Source: Enterococcus caccae ATCC BAA-1240
GTDB taxonomy: Bacteria; Bacillota; Bacilli; Lactobacillales; Enterococcaceae
NCBI RefSeq assembly: GCF_000407145.1
Contig: NZ_KE136475.1
Coordinates: forward strand, 248,001-312,000
Direction of reading: 5' to 3'
Length of the DNA stretch: 64,000 nucleotides
The notes beneath the pieces are model-generated. The model ran no database searches, was not told where the DNA came from, and saw nothing but the letters and a program-made list of their open reading frames with translations. Positions 44,184 through 53,702 of the stretch are shown one piece after another. Position 1 is the stretch's first letter; every line of letters begins with the position of its first letter. Position numbers and translations under genes: made by a program.

Positions 44184-45089
44184 CTAAATGATTGACGCAT
44201 CGATCTCCATAAACAACTGATACAAAGCTCCTAATAAATTTGAAGAATTTCGGAAAGCGCAAGCTTCAATAACTAGGGGAGCGAATGTATCACCTAGCAT
44301 TTTTTCTTCTTTTCTGATATTGGAATATTGTATCTGAATCATGTCAATTAAACTATCTTGAACGCTGATACCGCCGCCAATCACGATTTTTTCTAGATCC
44401 AACAAGACTTGCATATCTGTCAGTAAAATGGCAATATCACGACAGTAATCTTCAAATAAGGTAGTTGAATCAACAGATGAATGACCTGCTATAGCTGTAA
44501 AAACAGCTTCATGATCATTTGGTGATACTGCTAAAATAGTTGTGGCTTCTTGTATAAATTTTACAGCTGATCCATAAAAACCAAAGATTTGTGGATGACC
44601 TGGATTTGGGGATTGGCGGATCAGAAAACTCAGCTCACCTGCTTGGAAATGTGGTCCTTGATGCAAGTGATTATCTAAAATCAGACCACCGCCAATACCC
44701 GTTCCTAAAACGACAGCTGCGCCATTTGAGATGCCCTTCAGATTGCCAATCCACCATTCAGCTAAAGCTGCAGCCTTACCATCGTTGAGTACAGCAAATG
44801 GTAAATCAGTAATAGTTGCAATCCATTCTTTCATCGGAAAATTATACAAAAATGGTAAAGCACCTCCTGTATGAATATAGCCATTAGCTGAATCAACTCT
44901 GCCAGGACAACTCATGGCAATTCCTTTGATCTGTTCTTTTTGATCTGTCACTTCGGCAATAATTGTTTCTTTAAATAGTTCCAAAGTTTGAGGCGTTGGT
45001 TGCTGCCAAGTTTGGATGAAGTTGCCAGAGCGGTCGATCAACCCTAATTTGATGTAAGTTCCGCCTACATCAATACTTAAATAGTGCAT
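44184..45089 (-). CDS. ROK-family sugar kinase/regulator
   Basis: This 301-aa protein has the ROK phosphate motif SIDVGGTYIKLGLID and the GTGIGGGLIL loop. The usual ROK zinc motif (CxCGxxGC) is absent; the region reads GELSFLIRQSPNPGHPQIFG instead. It is therefore a zinc-less ROK protein, or one altered in function. It has no N-terminal HTH, so it is more likely a kinase than a repressor. It follows the esterase gene by 44 bp and probably shares its transcript. Confidence 0.85.
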   Translation of the reverse strand: MHYLSIDVGGTYIKLGLIDRSGNFIQTWQQPTPQTLELFKETIIAEVTDQKEQIKGIAMSCPGRVDSANGYIHTGGALPFLYNFPMKEWIATITDLPFAVLNDGKAAALAEWWIGNLKGISNGAAVVLGTGIGGGLILDNHLHQGPHFQAGELSFLIRQSPNPGHPQIFGFYGSAVKFIQEATTILAVSPNDHEAVFTAIAGHSSVDSTTLFEDYCRDIAILLTDMQVLLDLEKIVIGGGISVQDSLIDMIQIQYSNIRKEEKMLGDTFAPLVIEACAFRNSSNLLGALYQLFMEIDASII

Positions 45090-45133
45090 TATTCAAACCT
45101 CCGACTTTACTAAATTTAGTTGTTAGCTTCATT

Positions 45134-46006
45134 TTAAATAAAACGATTGAAAAACGCCATTTCATCATTATTGCATTGCTTGGCGAGCTCACTTTTTTGA
45201 TTTAGATGAAAGACATGCCCTAACTCAGTGTAATCTGGGTTTGCATAAAGGCGAAAAACCGTTTCAACCCCCTTTGATTGCAATAAATCTGCAAAAGGAG
45301 AAGCAATCTCTTTTAGAAAATCATGTGTAGAGGTTGCAATAAAAGCTGGAGGAAAGTTAGCTGTAATGTAGCTTTCTACTGGAAATTGACTCTTAAGTGC
45401 AGATGTAATTGTTTCGCCAAAGTAAAAAGGAAAATCCTGATTGATAGCACTATTTTTTCCAATGAAATAGGCGCCGCAATTTAAAGCAATAGCCTTAAAT
45501 TGAACTGCCGCAATCTCAAAAGAGAATTTTTGTGCGTAAGCGGAGTTACTGGTTAACGTTGCATATTGTTCTACCAGTTGTCCACCAGCACTATCACCGA
45601 CTAAGAAAAGTCTATCTAGATCAATATAATAGCTTCTCCCGTGCTCGATCAGCCAGTTGATCAAAGCATTTGTGTCTTCTAAAGGAGCAGGGTAGTGATG
45701 GTCGGGAGCTAAACGATAGTTGAAGTTGACTACGGCAAAGCCTTGTGTAGCTAAATACATCGTATAAAAACGATAAAGTTCTTTATCACCATAAAAGAAC
45801 CCACCGCCATGAATATTAATAATCGTTGGTAGACATTTATCCGTTCCTTTTGGATAGTAGATATCAAATGTATTTTCAATTCCATAAGGTCCATATGACA
45901 AATTCTTGAACATTTCCAATGTGTCTGGTTCTGTCAAGCCAGCATCCCGTTTCTGATCATTTTCTTGCATGTGAATCCGCATTGTTGGAATATCACTGTT
46001 TAACAT
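45134..46006 (-). CDS. Alpha/beta hydrolase (hormone-sensitive lipase-like esterase)
   Basis: This 290-aa protein has the oxyanion motif NIHGGGFFYG, nucleophile elbow VGDSAGGQL, and likely Asp and His in THDFLKE and LGHVFHLN. It hydrolyses short acyl esters; pairing with a ROK kinase suggests deacetylation and phosphorylation of an acetylated sugar or glycoside (inference). There is no signal peptide, so it is cytosolic. AGGGGGCAAC precedes the ATG. Confidence 0.85.
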   Translation of the reverse strand: MLNSDIPTMRIHMQENDQKRDAGLTEPDTLEMFKNLSYGPYGIENTFDIYYPKGTDKCLPTIINIHGGGFFYGDKELYRFYTMYLATQGFAVVNFNYRLAPDHHYPAPLEDTNALINWLIEHGRSYYIDLDRLFLVGDSAGGQLVEQYATLTSNSAYAQKFSFEIAAVQFKAIALNCGAYFIGKNSAINQDFPFYFGETITSALKSQFPVESYITANFPPAFIATSTHDFLKEIASPFADLLQSKGVETVFRLYANPDYTELGHVFHLNQKSELAKQCNNDEMAFFNRFI

Positions 46007-46296
46007 AATTGTTGCCCCCTAATGAAGTATGTTCGGATTTTTATTGCTACTTGTATTATAAATGCAAGCGGTTACTATTGGAAGTAGCAAGACACATTTG
46101 TTCATAATGTACCAATTTAAAATAATGGGAGTCTTAGTTAGCTGATTATCGTTAGAAGGATAACTGTTTTTATAACTTTATTGTTATAATAAGCGTATAT
46201 GGCGTTATACTCGCAAAGTCAACCAACAGTTGAGTGCGATTTGACCTCGTTCAACGGATAGTTGTTTGCTTAAAATGAATCTAGGAGGCTATGCTT

Positions 46297-46908
46297 GTGG
46301 TAGAGATTGGAAACAAAATAAAAGAATTGAGAGAAGCGAAAAAAGTGACGCAAAAAGAATTAGCTGAGTTTTTGAATGTCACTCCCCAAGCTGTTTCAAA
46401 ATGGGAACGTAATCAAAGCTATCCAGATTTAGATACTTTGATAAAACTTAGTCACTATTTCCAAATTTCGACAGATAAAATTTTAGGAAATACCAAAAAC
46501 ACGTTTTTTAGTGCTCTCTTTTCAAAAATGGAAGGAAGAAAAAGCATGATTAATGAAAATGGAATAAAGGATGAGTATGTTCCAAAAAGAACAGAAAAAT
46601 CTAAAAAGATTCTGTTATTCGGGATTACAAGCATGATGGCTGATTATGGGCTATACACAAGTTTATTAGTAACAAAAATGAATAATCTAGCAAGAGATCA
46701 GAAGCTAAACGTAATCGTTCAAGCCTACAGCGTTTCTAAAATCGATGAAAAAGGCAAGGAAGCAGATAGTATTTTATTATGCCCAGAGCTTAGCTACACA
46801 CAAAATGAAATCAAAAATAAGTTTCCAACGATACCTGTGAAGGTTATTGCCAAAAAAGAGTATGGTCTGCTTGATGGGGCGAAGATATTGGAAGATGCGT
46901 TACTATAA
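46297..46908 (+). CDS. XRE helix-turn-helix fused to a PTS IIB-like domain lacking its cysteine
   Basis: This is a 203-aa protein. The N-terminus (residues 1-65) is an XRE HTH (IKELREAKKVTQKELAEFLN, VTPQAVSKWERNQSYPDLDT). The C-terminus (about 100-200) matches the lactose/cellobiose IIB fold: KKILLFGITSMMADYGLYTS LLVTKM, where the IIB consensus reads C-x-AGMSTSLLV. The phospho-acceptor Cys is replaced (Gly/Ile), so phosphotransfer is lost. GTG 46297 is chosen because AGGAGG at 46283-46288 is 8 bp upstream. It probably acts as a regulator sensing a ligand or PTS partner. Confidence 0.82.
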   Translation: MVEIGNKIKELREAKKVTQKELAEFLNVTPQAVSKWERNQSYPDLDTLIKLSHYFQISTDKILGNTKNTFFSALFSKMEGRKSMINENGIKDEYVPKRTEKSKKILLFGITSMMADYGLYTSLLVTKMNNLARDQKLNVIVQAYSVSKIDEKGKEADSILLCPELSYTQNEIKNKFPTIPVKVIAKKEYGLLDGAKILEDALL

Positions 46909-47055
46909 AAACTAAGCTATCTAAAGGCTCAATTATTTGAATCACTGGTTGATCTTTTGGAGTATTGAAAGAAGAAAGAACATTAAATTATTCTGCAATC
47001 TCGTAAAATTAGAGTGACAGAATTGTCAAAGAGATTTGGTTTAGGGGGGAGCAAT

Positions 47056-47712
47056 ATGAATTTTCTTAAAAAATATGGGTTTTACTTTCTATTAGTAGGT
47101 GCAATAAGTGATGTATTAACACCGTATGTTTTAGGTATTTTTTACCCAAAAATGAATCAAATGACAATGGTGATCAGCGTGTTCGGCGATGTAGCTAGTC
47201 CAGTACGACAAGCATTTTTAATTTGGTCGGTGGTGTCGGGTCTATTTTTTGTTTTAGCAATACCAGCAGTGTATCAAGCATTTAATGATACTTCGAAGAT
47301 TTTAAGCAGCTTATTAACGTTAGCAATTGGTTTATATGGCGTAGGTGATTGTATTTTTACTGGGTTATTTAGTATCGATAGCGAGCAAGTGACGTGGAAT
47401 TTTTCGACATGGATCCACAATATTGGTTCAGGTTTAGGATATGCCGGTTTTTTACTTTTCCCGCTTTTTTTATATTTGCTGTATCAAAAACAAGAGCAAG
47501 CGACGTATAGCAGACGTTATTTGAGATTGTTACTGATTAGCTTCTTTTTTGCGGGCATCTATGGGTTGGCACGCATTCCTGGAATCAATCAGTTACCTGG
47601 ATTGAATCAGATTGGGATTTGTCAGAGAGTGAGTTTTATTTTTAATTATTTACCAATAGTGATTTTTGCACTAAACCAAATTAAAAAGGGAACGCTAAGG
47701 AATAAACATTAA
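47056..47712 (+). CDS. DUF998-type membrane protein
   Basis: This 218-aa protein has six hydrophobic segments and the DUF998 pattern of a first helix, an early loop with conserved Pro/Gly (SPVRQAFLIWSVVSGLFFVL) and an HNIGSGLGYAGF motif. ATG 47056 follows AGGGGGGAGC. Function is unknown. The 47713-48140 gap after it shows only a short TGAGGT/ACCTCA hairpin and no gene. Confidence 0.75.
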   Translation: MNFLKKYGFYFLLVGAISDVLTPYVLGIFYPKMNQMTMVISVFGDVASPVRQAFLIWSVVSGLFFVLAIPAVYQAFNDTSKILSSLLTLAIGLYGVGDCIFTGLFSIDSEQVTWNFSTWIHNIGSGLGYAGFLLFPLFLYLLYQKQEQATYSRRYLRLLLISFFFAGIYGLARIPGINQLPGLNQIGICQRVSFIFNYLPIVIFALNQIKKGTLRNKH

Positions 47713-48140
47713 ACAAAGGAACACCACACAATTCTCTTCATGTTATTTTGCTGTATTTTAGAAAGAACGTTTGTAAAAGAGAGCAGAAAATTAGCAAGGG
47801 AAAATACAGGAATCACGGAGAGAGGCTATTTATGTGGTTCTTTTTTTTTGATCAAAATAGTTTGAGTGAGCTGTTTTTAAACAATTATTTACAAAATGTA
47901 TGGTAATTAGTATCAATGAGTGGTAAACTATCATTTGTGAATGATTGAATAATGGTTCGTTTTATAGGGCTGGTAATAAGCTTTGGCTGTGCCGATTCCT
48001 AAGTGTTGGAGCGCTAGGGGGATACGTTTTGGAAAAAGATAGAAATGAAGTGAGGTAAAAAACACCTCAATCAGAGTTTCCTATTTTCCTGTCAAGGCTG
48101 ATTAAGCTCTTTCAGCTTTAAAAATTAGGAGGAGTTAAAA

Positions 48141-49046
48141 ATGTTGGAAAAAATGTCAGATAGTAGAAGAATTGCAATTGTGATCTCTATATTTGTAGTT
48201 TTACTTGGGATTGGTACTTTTGGGGACTTAGCAATCTCAAATGCAGTGATGAGTCAAAATTCATATGTTGCTACATTTTTGCAAAACTATGCTTGCTTTC
48301 CAGTAGGTGTCGTGATCATGATGAGTGGGGAGATTGTGATGCATTATGCGGCTCGGTCAAGCCAACCTATGATTGCAAAACTATTGATTGTTGTGGCGGG
48401 AACGGGATTGTCTTTATATGGAATATGGTATTATTTAAAATTTGCTATCCAGTATACCTTATCATCGATTCAAAATTTAGAACATAACCGTCCAATCGGT
48501 CAAGCCAATAATGATGGTGGCGTTAACCCGACACTACCAACATTTCTGAATATCATTATCTGTCTAGTCGTTTTTGTAGTAGCGACGTTGATCATTCAGA
48601 AATGGCTAAGTCGTAAAACAGAAGAAGAGTTTGATCGATTGATGCGTGTGGCTATTTTAGGAGTCGCAGTAGCCTTTGTTTATTTAATGTGTGTAGAGGA
48701 AATCAAGATTATGTGGGGACGTGTTCGACCATATGAACTGAATGGTGTTCAAGATAATTTTACACCATGGTATAAAATGAATGGACCGACTGGACATAAG
48801 TCGTTTCCTTCAGGACATTCTTGTGAAAGCATGTTTGCTATTTTCTTCCCATTATATGCTAGTGCTAAAAATACTAGGTTACGTAAAAGGTTATTGATTT
48901 TTGGCGTGACGTGGGGAGCTGTTACAGCAATTAGTAGAGTACTATTAGGATGTCATTTCTTTAGTGATGCAACGATGGGGGCATTCGTTATTATTTTCCT
49001 TGTTTTTGTCGGGACGAGATGCGCACAGTTAAAGTTAGTAAACTAA
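48141..49046 (+). CDS. PAP2-superfamily membrane phosphatase
   Basis: This 301-aa protein has six membrane segments and the three PAP2 motifs: KIMWGRVRP (KxxxxxxRP), KSFPSGHS (PSGH) and SRVLLGCHFFSD (SRxxxxxHxxxD). It dephosphorylates a lipid phosphate such as undecaprenyl pyrophosphate or phosphatidic acid at the outer face. TTAGGAGGAGTT gives a strong ribosome site. Confidence 0.9.
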   Translation: MLEKMSDSRRIAIVISIFVVLLGIGTFGDLAISNAVMSQNSYVATFLQNYACFPVGVVIMMSGEIVMHYAARSSQPMIAKLLIVVAGTGLSLYGIWYYLKFAIQYTLSSIQNLEHNRPIGQANNDGGVNPTLPTFLNIIICLVVFVVATLIIQKWLSRKTEEEFDRLMRVAILGVAVAFVYLMCVEEIKIMWGRVRPYELNGVQDNFTPWYKMNGPTGHKSFPSGHSCESMFAIFFPLYASAKNTRLRKRLLIFGVTWGAVTAISRVLLGCHFFSDATMGAFVIIFLVFVGTRCAQLKLVN

Positions 49047-49155
49047 AATAAGTTGGAATTGAAAAAAAACTATCAAGTAACAGGTCTTTTTTAGTTGATG
49101 AGCTCCAAATAAAGGATAGATTTTTCAAAAAATAATAGTCAATACTAATATTAAA

Positions 49156-49200
49156 GGAGTGAGGGAGAATCAGATGTCGCTGATTATTCTCTCACTTTTC
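49156..49200 (+). terminator. Terminator after the PAP2 gene
   Basis: GTGAGGGAGAATCAG faces CTGATTATTCTCTCAC and is followed by TTTTC. The rest of the 49047-49439 gap contains a partial copy of the intergenic repeat (49213-49290: GAGATAAAAGTGTTTAGC ... CATTTATTCGG). Confidence 0.75.
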
Positions 49201-49439
49201 TTTGTGTTTAGAGTGTAGTCGAGATAAAAGTGTTTAGCTTATTTTTGAAAGAGCATTTTTTACACACCATTTATTCGGTTCAAGCGAGTATTGATTGAAT
49301 TACCAATAGTAGATAACTAACCGATTCTAACCTTTGTATTTACTTATCCTTTTGTTTATTATATGATTGAACACGTTGTTTAAGTAATACATCGCAATTT
49401 TACGAGCAGTTTATTGTTCGAATTTTAGGAGGATATAAG

Positions 49440-50753
49440 GTGAAAGAAAAAATTATTGCCTATTTTGAGATCGACAAGCTAAATACGACAGTTAAGCGTG
49501 AATTTTTAGCTGGGTTTACGACATTTATTTCGATGGCGTATATTTTATTTGTAAACCCAACTGTACTAGGCGCTTCTGGAATGGATGAAGGGGCCGTTTT
49601 TACTGCAACGGCTTTAGCTAGTGCGCTAGGCTGTATATTGATGGGAATCTTTGCGAAGTACCCAATTGCAACTGCACCAGCACTTGGAATCAATGCTTTT
49701 TTTGCTTATTCTGTTTGTGTGGGAATGGGTATTCCTTGGGAGACTGCCTTAGCAGGCGTTTTTGTAGCGTCGTTGATATTCATTTTGATCACTATATTTA
49801 AATTACGTGAGTTGATCATTGATGCAATACCAGCAGATTTAAAATATGCCATTTCTGGTGGTATTGGATTATTTATTGCGTTTCTCGGATTAAGTGAAGG
49901 GGGCATTATTGTTTCAAATGAATCGACTTTAGTAGCTTTAGGTCCGTTGAATGTTGGAACGACTTGGCTGACAATATTTGGTTTAGCGATCACAGCTATA
50001 ATGATGGTACGTCGTGTTCCAGGTGGTATTTTTATTGGAATGACTGCAACGACTATTTTGGGGTTGATAACAGGCTTGATTGAAGTGCCTGCTAAAATTG
50101 TTTCAAGCGCTCCCAGTCTTAAACCGACTTTTCTAGTCGCTTTGAAACATGTTGGAGACATAAATTCTCTACAACTATGGGTCGTTGTCTTGACCTTTTT
50201 ATTAGTGACATTCTTTGATACGGCTGGGACACTTGTCGGTTTAGCGAATCAAGCGGGCTTTATGAAAGACAATAAAATGCCACGAGTTGGAAAAGCATTA
50301 GCTGCAGACTCAACAGCGATGTTAGCAGGTTCGCTTTTTGGAACTTCTCCTGTTGGGGCGTATGTAGAATCTTCTGCAGGAATCGCAGTAGGGGGACGTT
50401 CTGGGCTAACAGCTGTGACGACAGGTTTGTTTTTCATTGTGGGGTTGTTTTTCTCTCCGCTGCTTTCAGTTGTAACATCACAAGTAACGGCACCAGCACT
50501 AATTGTTGTGGGGGTGTTGATGGCTCAATCACTTAGCCAAATCAAATGGAAAGAAATGGAGATCGCAATTCCTTCTTTCTTGATTCTTTTGGGTATGCCA
50601 TTGACTTACAGTATTTCTGATGGAATTGCCCTTGGTTTTATCTTCTATCCAATCACAATGATCGCTGCGAAACGTGGCAAAGAAGTGTCGCCGATCATGT
50701 ACGCGTTATTCTTTGTTTTCGTAGGATTTATGTGGATTTTAAACGCTAATTAA
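49440..50753 (+). CDS. NCS2/AzgA-type guanine-hypoxanthine permease
   Basis: This 437-aa purine permease has 12-14 segments. AzgA signatures are visible: FLAGFTTFISMAYILFVNP, PALGINAFFAYSVC and FFDTAGTLVGLANQAG. GTG 49440 follows TTAGGAGGATATAAG. No purine riboswitch core could be found in the leader, which is unusual for this family but not rare. Confidence 0.92.
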   Translation: MKEKIIAYFEIDKLNTTVKREFLAGFTTFISMAYILFVNPTVLGASGMDEGAVFTATALASALGCILMGIFAKYPIATAPALGINAFFAYSVCVGMGIPWETALAGVFVASLIFILITIFKLRELIIDAIPADLKYAISGGIGLFIAFLGLSEGGIIVSNESTLVALGPLNVGTTWLTIFGLAITAIMMVRRVPGGIFIGMTATTILGLITGLIEVPAKIVSSAPSLKPTFLVALKHVGDINSLQLWVVVLTFLLVTFFDTAGTLVGLANQAGFMKDNKMPRVGKALAADSTAMLAGSLFGTSPVGAYVESSAGIAVGGRSGLTAVTTGLFFIVGLFFSPLLSVVTSQVTAPALIVVGVLMAQSLSQIKWKEMEIAIPSFLILLGMPLTYSISDGIALGFIFYPITMIAAKRGKEVSPIMYALFFVFVGFMWILNAN

Positions 50754-50770
50754 GTTTAGAATAGTGCCTA

Positions 50771-50810
50771 AGTAAAAGCCGTGAGACCTCAAGTCCATGG
50801 CTTTTACTTT
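50771..50810 (+). terminator. Terminator after the purine permease gene
   Basis: AGTAAAAGCC faces GGCTTTTACT and is followed by TT. Confidence 0.75.
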
Positions 50811-50899
50811 CCTATTAAGGTTCTTAAAACTTTGACTTTTCTACTAAAAACAAGCAAAATATAATTAGTCTAAGAGAACAGTCTGTGAGGGATGAGTAA

Positions 50900-51268
50900 A
50901 TGGAAACACCTCTTATATCGCAATGGTTGGATTATGCAAAAAAGCAGTCCATAGTTGAAAAAAAATTAGAAGAAATGTTAAAGAAAAATAGTCAACTCAC
51001 TACCAGTGAGTACTATGCCTTATATCAACTGAAACAAAATGGCTGTCATATGCGGTTGAATGATTTAGGTAGCTATTTGTGTTTAAGTCAAAGTGCTCTT
51101 TCCCGTTTGATCAAAAGATTAGAAGATAGAAATCCTTCTGTTATTGAAAGAAAGAATTGTTCGGATGATAAACGTGGTGTGTATGTAGATTTAACGAATG
51201 AAGGGGCGCGGCTATTAGCTGCGGTTGAGCATGAAGTGGATACCATTTTAAAAGAGTATTTTATTTGA
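50900..51268 (+). CDS. MarR-family regulator
   Basis: This 122-aa winged helix has LTTSEYYALYQLKQNGCHMR and LSQSALSRLIKRLEDRNPSV IERKNCSDDKRGVYVDLT, the MarR recognition helix and wing. It contains two cysteines in the core (GCHMR, YLCLS), so redox or electrophile sensing is possible. It lies directly upstream of an Old Yellow Enzyme gene, a common repressor-target pair. A repeated TGCATG motif (51317-51334) between the two genes is a candidate operator. Confidence 0.88.
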   Translation: METPLISQWLDYAKKQSIVEKKLEEMLKKNSQLTTSEYYALYQLKQNGCHMRLNDLGSYLCLSQSALSRLIKRLEDRNPSVIERKNCSDDKRGVYVDLTNEGARLLAAVEHEVDTILKEYFI

Positions 51269-51352
51269 AAGACTAATAAGTTGCTTTTTAGTCTTTTATT
51301 CTTTATTATTTATATAGATGCATGTGCATGCATGTTTAAAAGGAGGAATTTG

Positions 51353-52456
51353 ATGAATAATTTAGATTCAGGTTTAACATTTAAAAGAGGGCTACACTTA
51401 AAAAACAGAATCGTCGTTGCACCGATGACAACAAAAATGTCTTTTTTTGATGGAGTCGTAACAAATGATGAAATTGATTATTATGCTTTACGAACGGGTG
51501 AAGTCGGTGCATTTATCACCGCGGCAGCCAATGTTCATGAAGGGGGAAAAGGCTGGGATGGAGAGTTAGGTGTTTATGATGATCGTTTTATTCCAGGACT
51601 TGCTAAGCTAGCTGCTGCAATCAAAAAGAGCCATACGAAAGCGATTTTACAGATTTTTCACAGTGGTCGTATGACAGATTCTAAGGTTTTACATGGTGTT
51701 CAACCAGTTGCACCGAGTGCTGTTGCGGCTGAAAGACCAGATGCGCAAACTCCTAGAGAGTTAACGGAAGCTGAGATTTTTGACATTTTAGAAAGTTTTA
51801 AACAAGCCACGGAACGAGCAATCAAGGCAGGTTTTGATGGTGTAGAAATCCACGGAGCCAATACGTATTTGATCCAACAATTCTTCTCTCCGCATTCTAA
51901 TCGTCGTACAGATGATTGGGGCGGATCGTTAGAAAAAAGATTTAAATTTATCAACGAGTTAGTTGATGGTGTAACAGAAGTTGTTGATCAATCAGGTGTA
52001 AAGGACTTTGTTATAGGGTATCGTTTTTCACCAGAAGAGTATGAAAATCCTGGAATACGTTTAAGTGATACGTTATTTTTAGTAGATCAGTTGTCTAATA
52101 AGCCGTTAGATTATTTACATTTATCAATGAATAATTATAGGAATTATTCAGTTAGTGACACGTTTAAAGCAAAACCTATTATAGAGTATATAAAAGAAAC
52201 AATGAATAATCGTCTTCCGTTGATAGGTGTGGGGGATATCAGAAGTGGGGCTGATGTAAAAGAAGTACTGGCATCAGCTGATTTAGCCGCTGTTGGCCGA
52301 GCAATGTTGATTGATCCACATTGGGCACAAAAAGTGCTAGATGGGCAAGACCACTTAATAAGAACAGAACTTTCTCACTACGATCGAGATGAATTACGAA
52401 TCAGTAATGGTGTTTGGGGATTTTTAGAAGGAATGATGCCAGAGCGTTTGAAATAA
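51353..52456 (+). CDS. NADH:flavin oxidoreductase, Old Yellow Enzyme family
   Basis: This 367-aa FMN-dependent TIM barrel has RIVVAPMTTKMSFFDGVVTN at the FMN site, FDGVEIHGANTYLIQQFFSP and NRRTDDWGGSLEKR in the centre, and VGDIRSGADVKEVLASADLA AVGRAML at the phosphate site. It reduces activated C=C bonds or electrophiles. No iron-sulfur or second flavin domain is present. ATG 51353 follows AAAGGAGGAATTTG. Confidence 0.9.
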   Translation: MNNLDSGLTFKRGLHLKNRIVVAPMTTKMSFFDGVVTNDEIDYYALRTGEVGAFITAAANVHEGGKGWDGELGVYDDRFIPGLAKLAAAIKKSHTKAILQIFHSGRMTDSKVLHGVQPVAPSAVAAERPDAQTPRELTEAEIFDILESFKQATERAIKAGFDGVEIHGANTYLIQQFFSPHSNRRTDDWGGSLEKRFKFINELVDGVTEVVDQSGVKDFVIGYRFSPEEYENPGIRLSDTLFLVDQLSNKPLDYLHLSMNNYRNYSVSDTFKAKPIIEYIKETMNNRLPLIGVGDIRSGADVKEVLASADLAAVGRAMLIDPHWAQKVLDGQDHLIRTELSHYDRDELRISNGVWGFLEGMMPERLK

Positions 52457-52478
52457 AAAGAGTGTTAGACTGTTAAAA

Positions 52479-52526
52479 AAAGAGCTGTGTAAGGTGGATG
52501 TTATCACTTATACAGCTTTCTTTTTA
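52479..52526 (+). terminator. Terminator after the Old Yellow Enzyme gene
   Basis: AAAGAGCTGTGTAAG faces CTTATACAGCTTT and is followed by CTTTTTATT. Confidence 0.75.
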
Positions 52527-52584
52527 TTAGATATCAAAGCAAGCTTCATTTGTGTTATTATCTTTAACTAAAGGGGAAGAAAGA

Positions 52585-53037
52585 ATGAGAATAATAAAGT
52601 ATGGAAGCCAAGATACAGATTTTTATGAACAAACACTTCACCTTAGAAATAAGGTTCTAAGGCAACCGTTAGGTAAAAGTATTTTTGAGGAAGATCTTAC
52701 AATTGAAAAAGAGAATGATTTTTATGGTTGGGAGAAAGAGCGTCAGATTATAGCGACATTAAGTATTTATACAAAAGAGAACAAAGTAGCTCAGTTAACG
52801 GCATTTGCAGTTGAACCTACGTATCAAAATAAAGGATATGGGAACCGTTTACTTGAGTTTCTTCTAGATGATTTGGGTAAAAAAGGGTATGAAAGAGTAG
52901 ATGTTTCAGCACGTTCAAGTGCAAAGACTTTTTATGAAAAGTCTGGTTTTATGGTTTTGGGGAATCCTGTAGTGAATGTGGCTTTAGGTACGGAAGACTA
53001 TTTAATGACAAGAGTTATTAATTTTTCTGTTAAATAA
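52585..53037 (+). CDS. GNAT-family acetyltransferase
   Basis: This 150-aa GNAT fold has the acetyl-CoA motif FAVEPTYQNKGYGNRLLEFL and the C-terminal RVDVSARSSAKTFYEKSGFM. It resembles ElaA/YitI-type proteins. The substrate is unknown. ATG 52585 follows AAGGGGAAG. Confidence 0.87.
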   Translation: MRIIKYGSQDTDFYEQTLHLRNKVLRQPLGKSIFEEDLTIEKENDFYGWEKERQIIATLSIYTKENKVAQLTAFAVEPTYQNKGYGNRLLEFLLDDLGKKGYERVDVSARSSAKTFYEKSGFMVLGNPVVNVALGTEDYLMTRVINFSVK

Positions 53038-53143
53038 ATAGAAACGGCGAAAAGATGTTGTGTATTATTGAAATATTTAGTACAATTTCATTATAAATAA
53101 AAATATTTTTTTGGTCTCAAAAAATATTAGGAGGTTTAGCGTA

Positions 53144-53419
53144 ATGAGTAAAAACTATCTAAATTATGTAGGTGAAATCATCACAGATGTCGAGTATCAC
53201 GGTTTAGGTGACCCAGCTGGTTTTTTAGAAGTACACATGGACGTCGAGTTACCGTTTCGATTGTACTGTAGGATGGGTGACAAAGACTGGGAAGAGGTCA
53301 CAGAACAGGAACGTTTAGCTTTAGTGGATCAGTTACAAGAAAAGAAATCAAAATATTCTAAGAGTGATTATCGATTTTACACATTGGATTTTTATCTAGC
53401 AAGTTTGGGAGGTTTATAG
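53144..53419 (+). CDS. Small conserved-looking hypothetical protein
   Basis: This 91-aa soluble, acidic protein is preceded by TTAGGAGGTTTAGCG. Landmarks are YVGEIITDVEYHGLGDPAGF and ELPFRLYCRMGDKDWEEVTE. It has no membrane segment. I do not recognise a family. A terminator follows. Confidence 0.7.
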   Translation: MSKNYLNYVGEIITDVEYHGLGDPAGFLEVHMDVELPFRLYCRMGDKDWEEVTEQERLALVDQLQEKKSKYSKSDYRFYTLDFYLASLGGL

Positions 53420-53488
53420 CTTACAGGCGATAATGAAAGCGTTTAATATCGAGGGTAGTATCAATGAAAGGAATAAACAAATAGAACC

Positions 53489-53523
53489 AAAGCCGCTTTT
53501 CAAATGAAAAGTGGCTTTTTTTA
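53489..53523 (+). terminator. Terminator ahead of the second peptide locus
   Basis: AAAGCCGCTTTTCA faces TGAAAAGTGGCTTT and is followed by TTTTT. Confidence 0.85.
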
Positions 53524-53652
53524 GGGCAGAAAATACTTTATTAGAATTTCTGTCGTCAATTATTTACCTTTGAGTGCATTTCTTTTCTACGTGAAATAAT
53601 TCGCTTAACTGAGTCTTAGCTTTCGTACTGTACACTTTTTTTACCATAGGAG

Positions 53653-53702
53653 TTACGTGAATGGTCACGGATTCCATTATACGTAAGAAATATGACGGAA
53701 TC
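53653..53702 (+). promoter_or_regulatory. Degenerate direct repeats upstream of the first small peptide gene
   Basis: TTACGTGAA and ATACGTAAG are about 26 bp apart; TCACGGATTC (53665) and TGACGGAATC (53693) are 28 bp apart. They form a loose tandem duplication in the presumed promoter, possibly sites for the LytTR regulator encoded downstream. Weak evidence. Confidence 0.35.

Noticed and set aside
49213-49439. Purine riboswitch in the leader of the NCS2 permease gene
   Set aside because: The conserved loop and junction sequences of the guanine/adenine aptamer could not be found; the region instead contains a decayed intergenic repeat.
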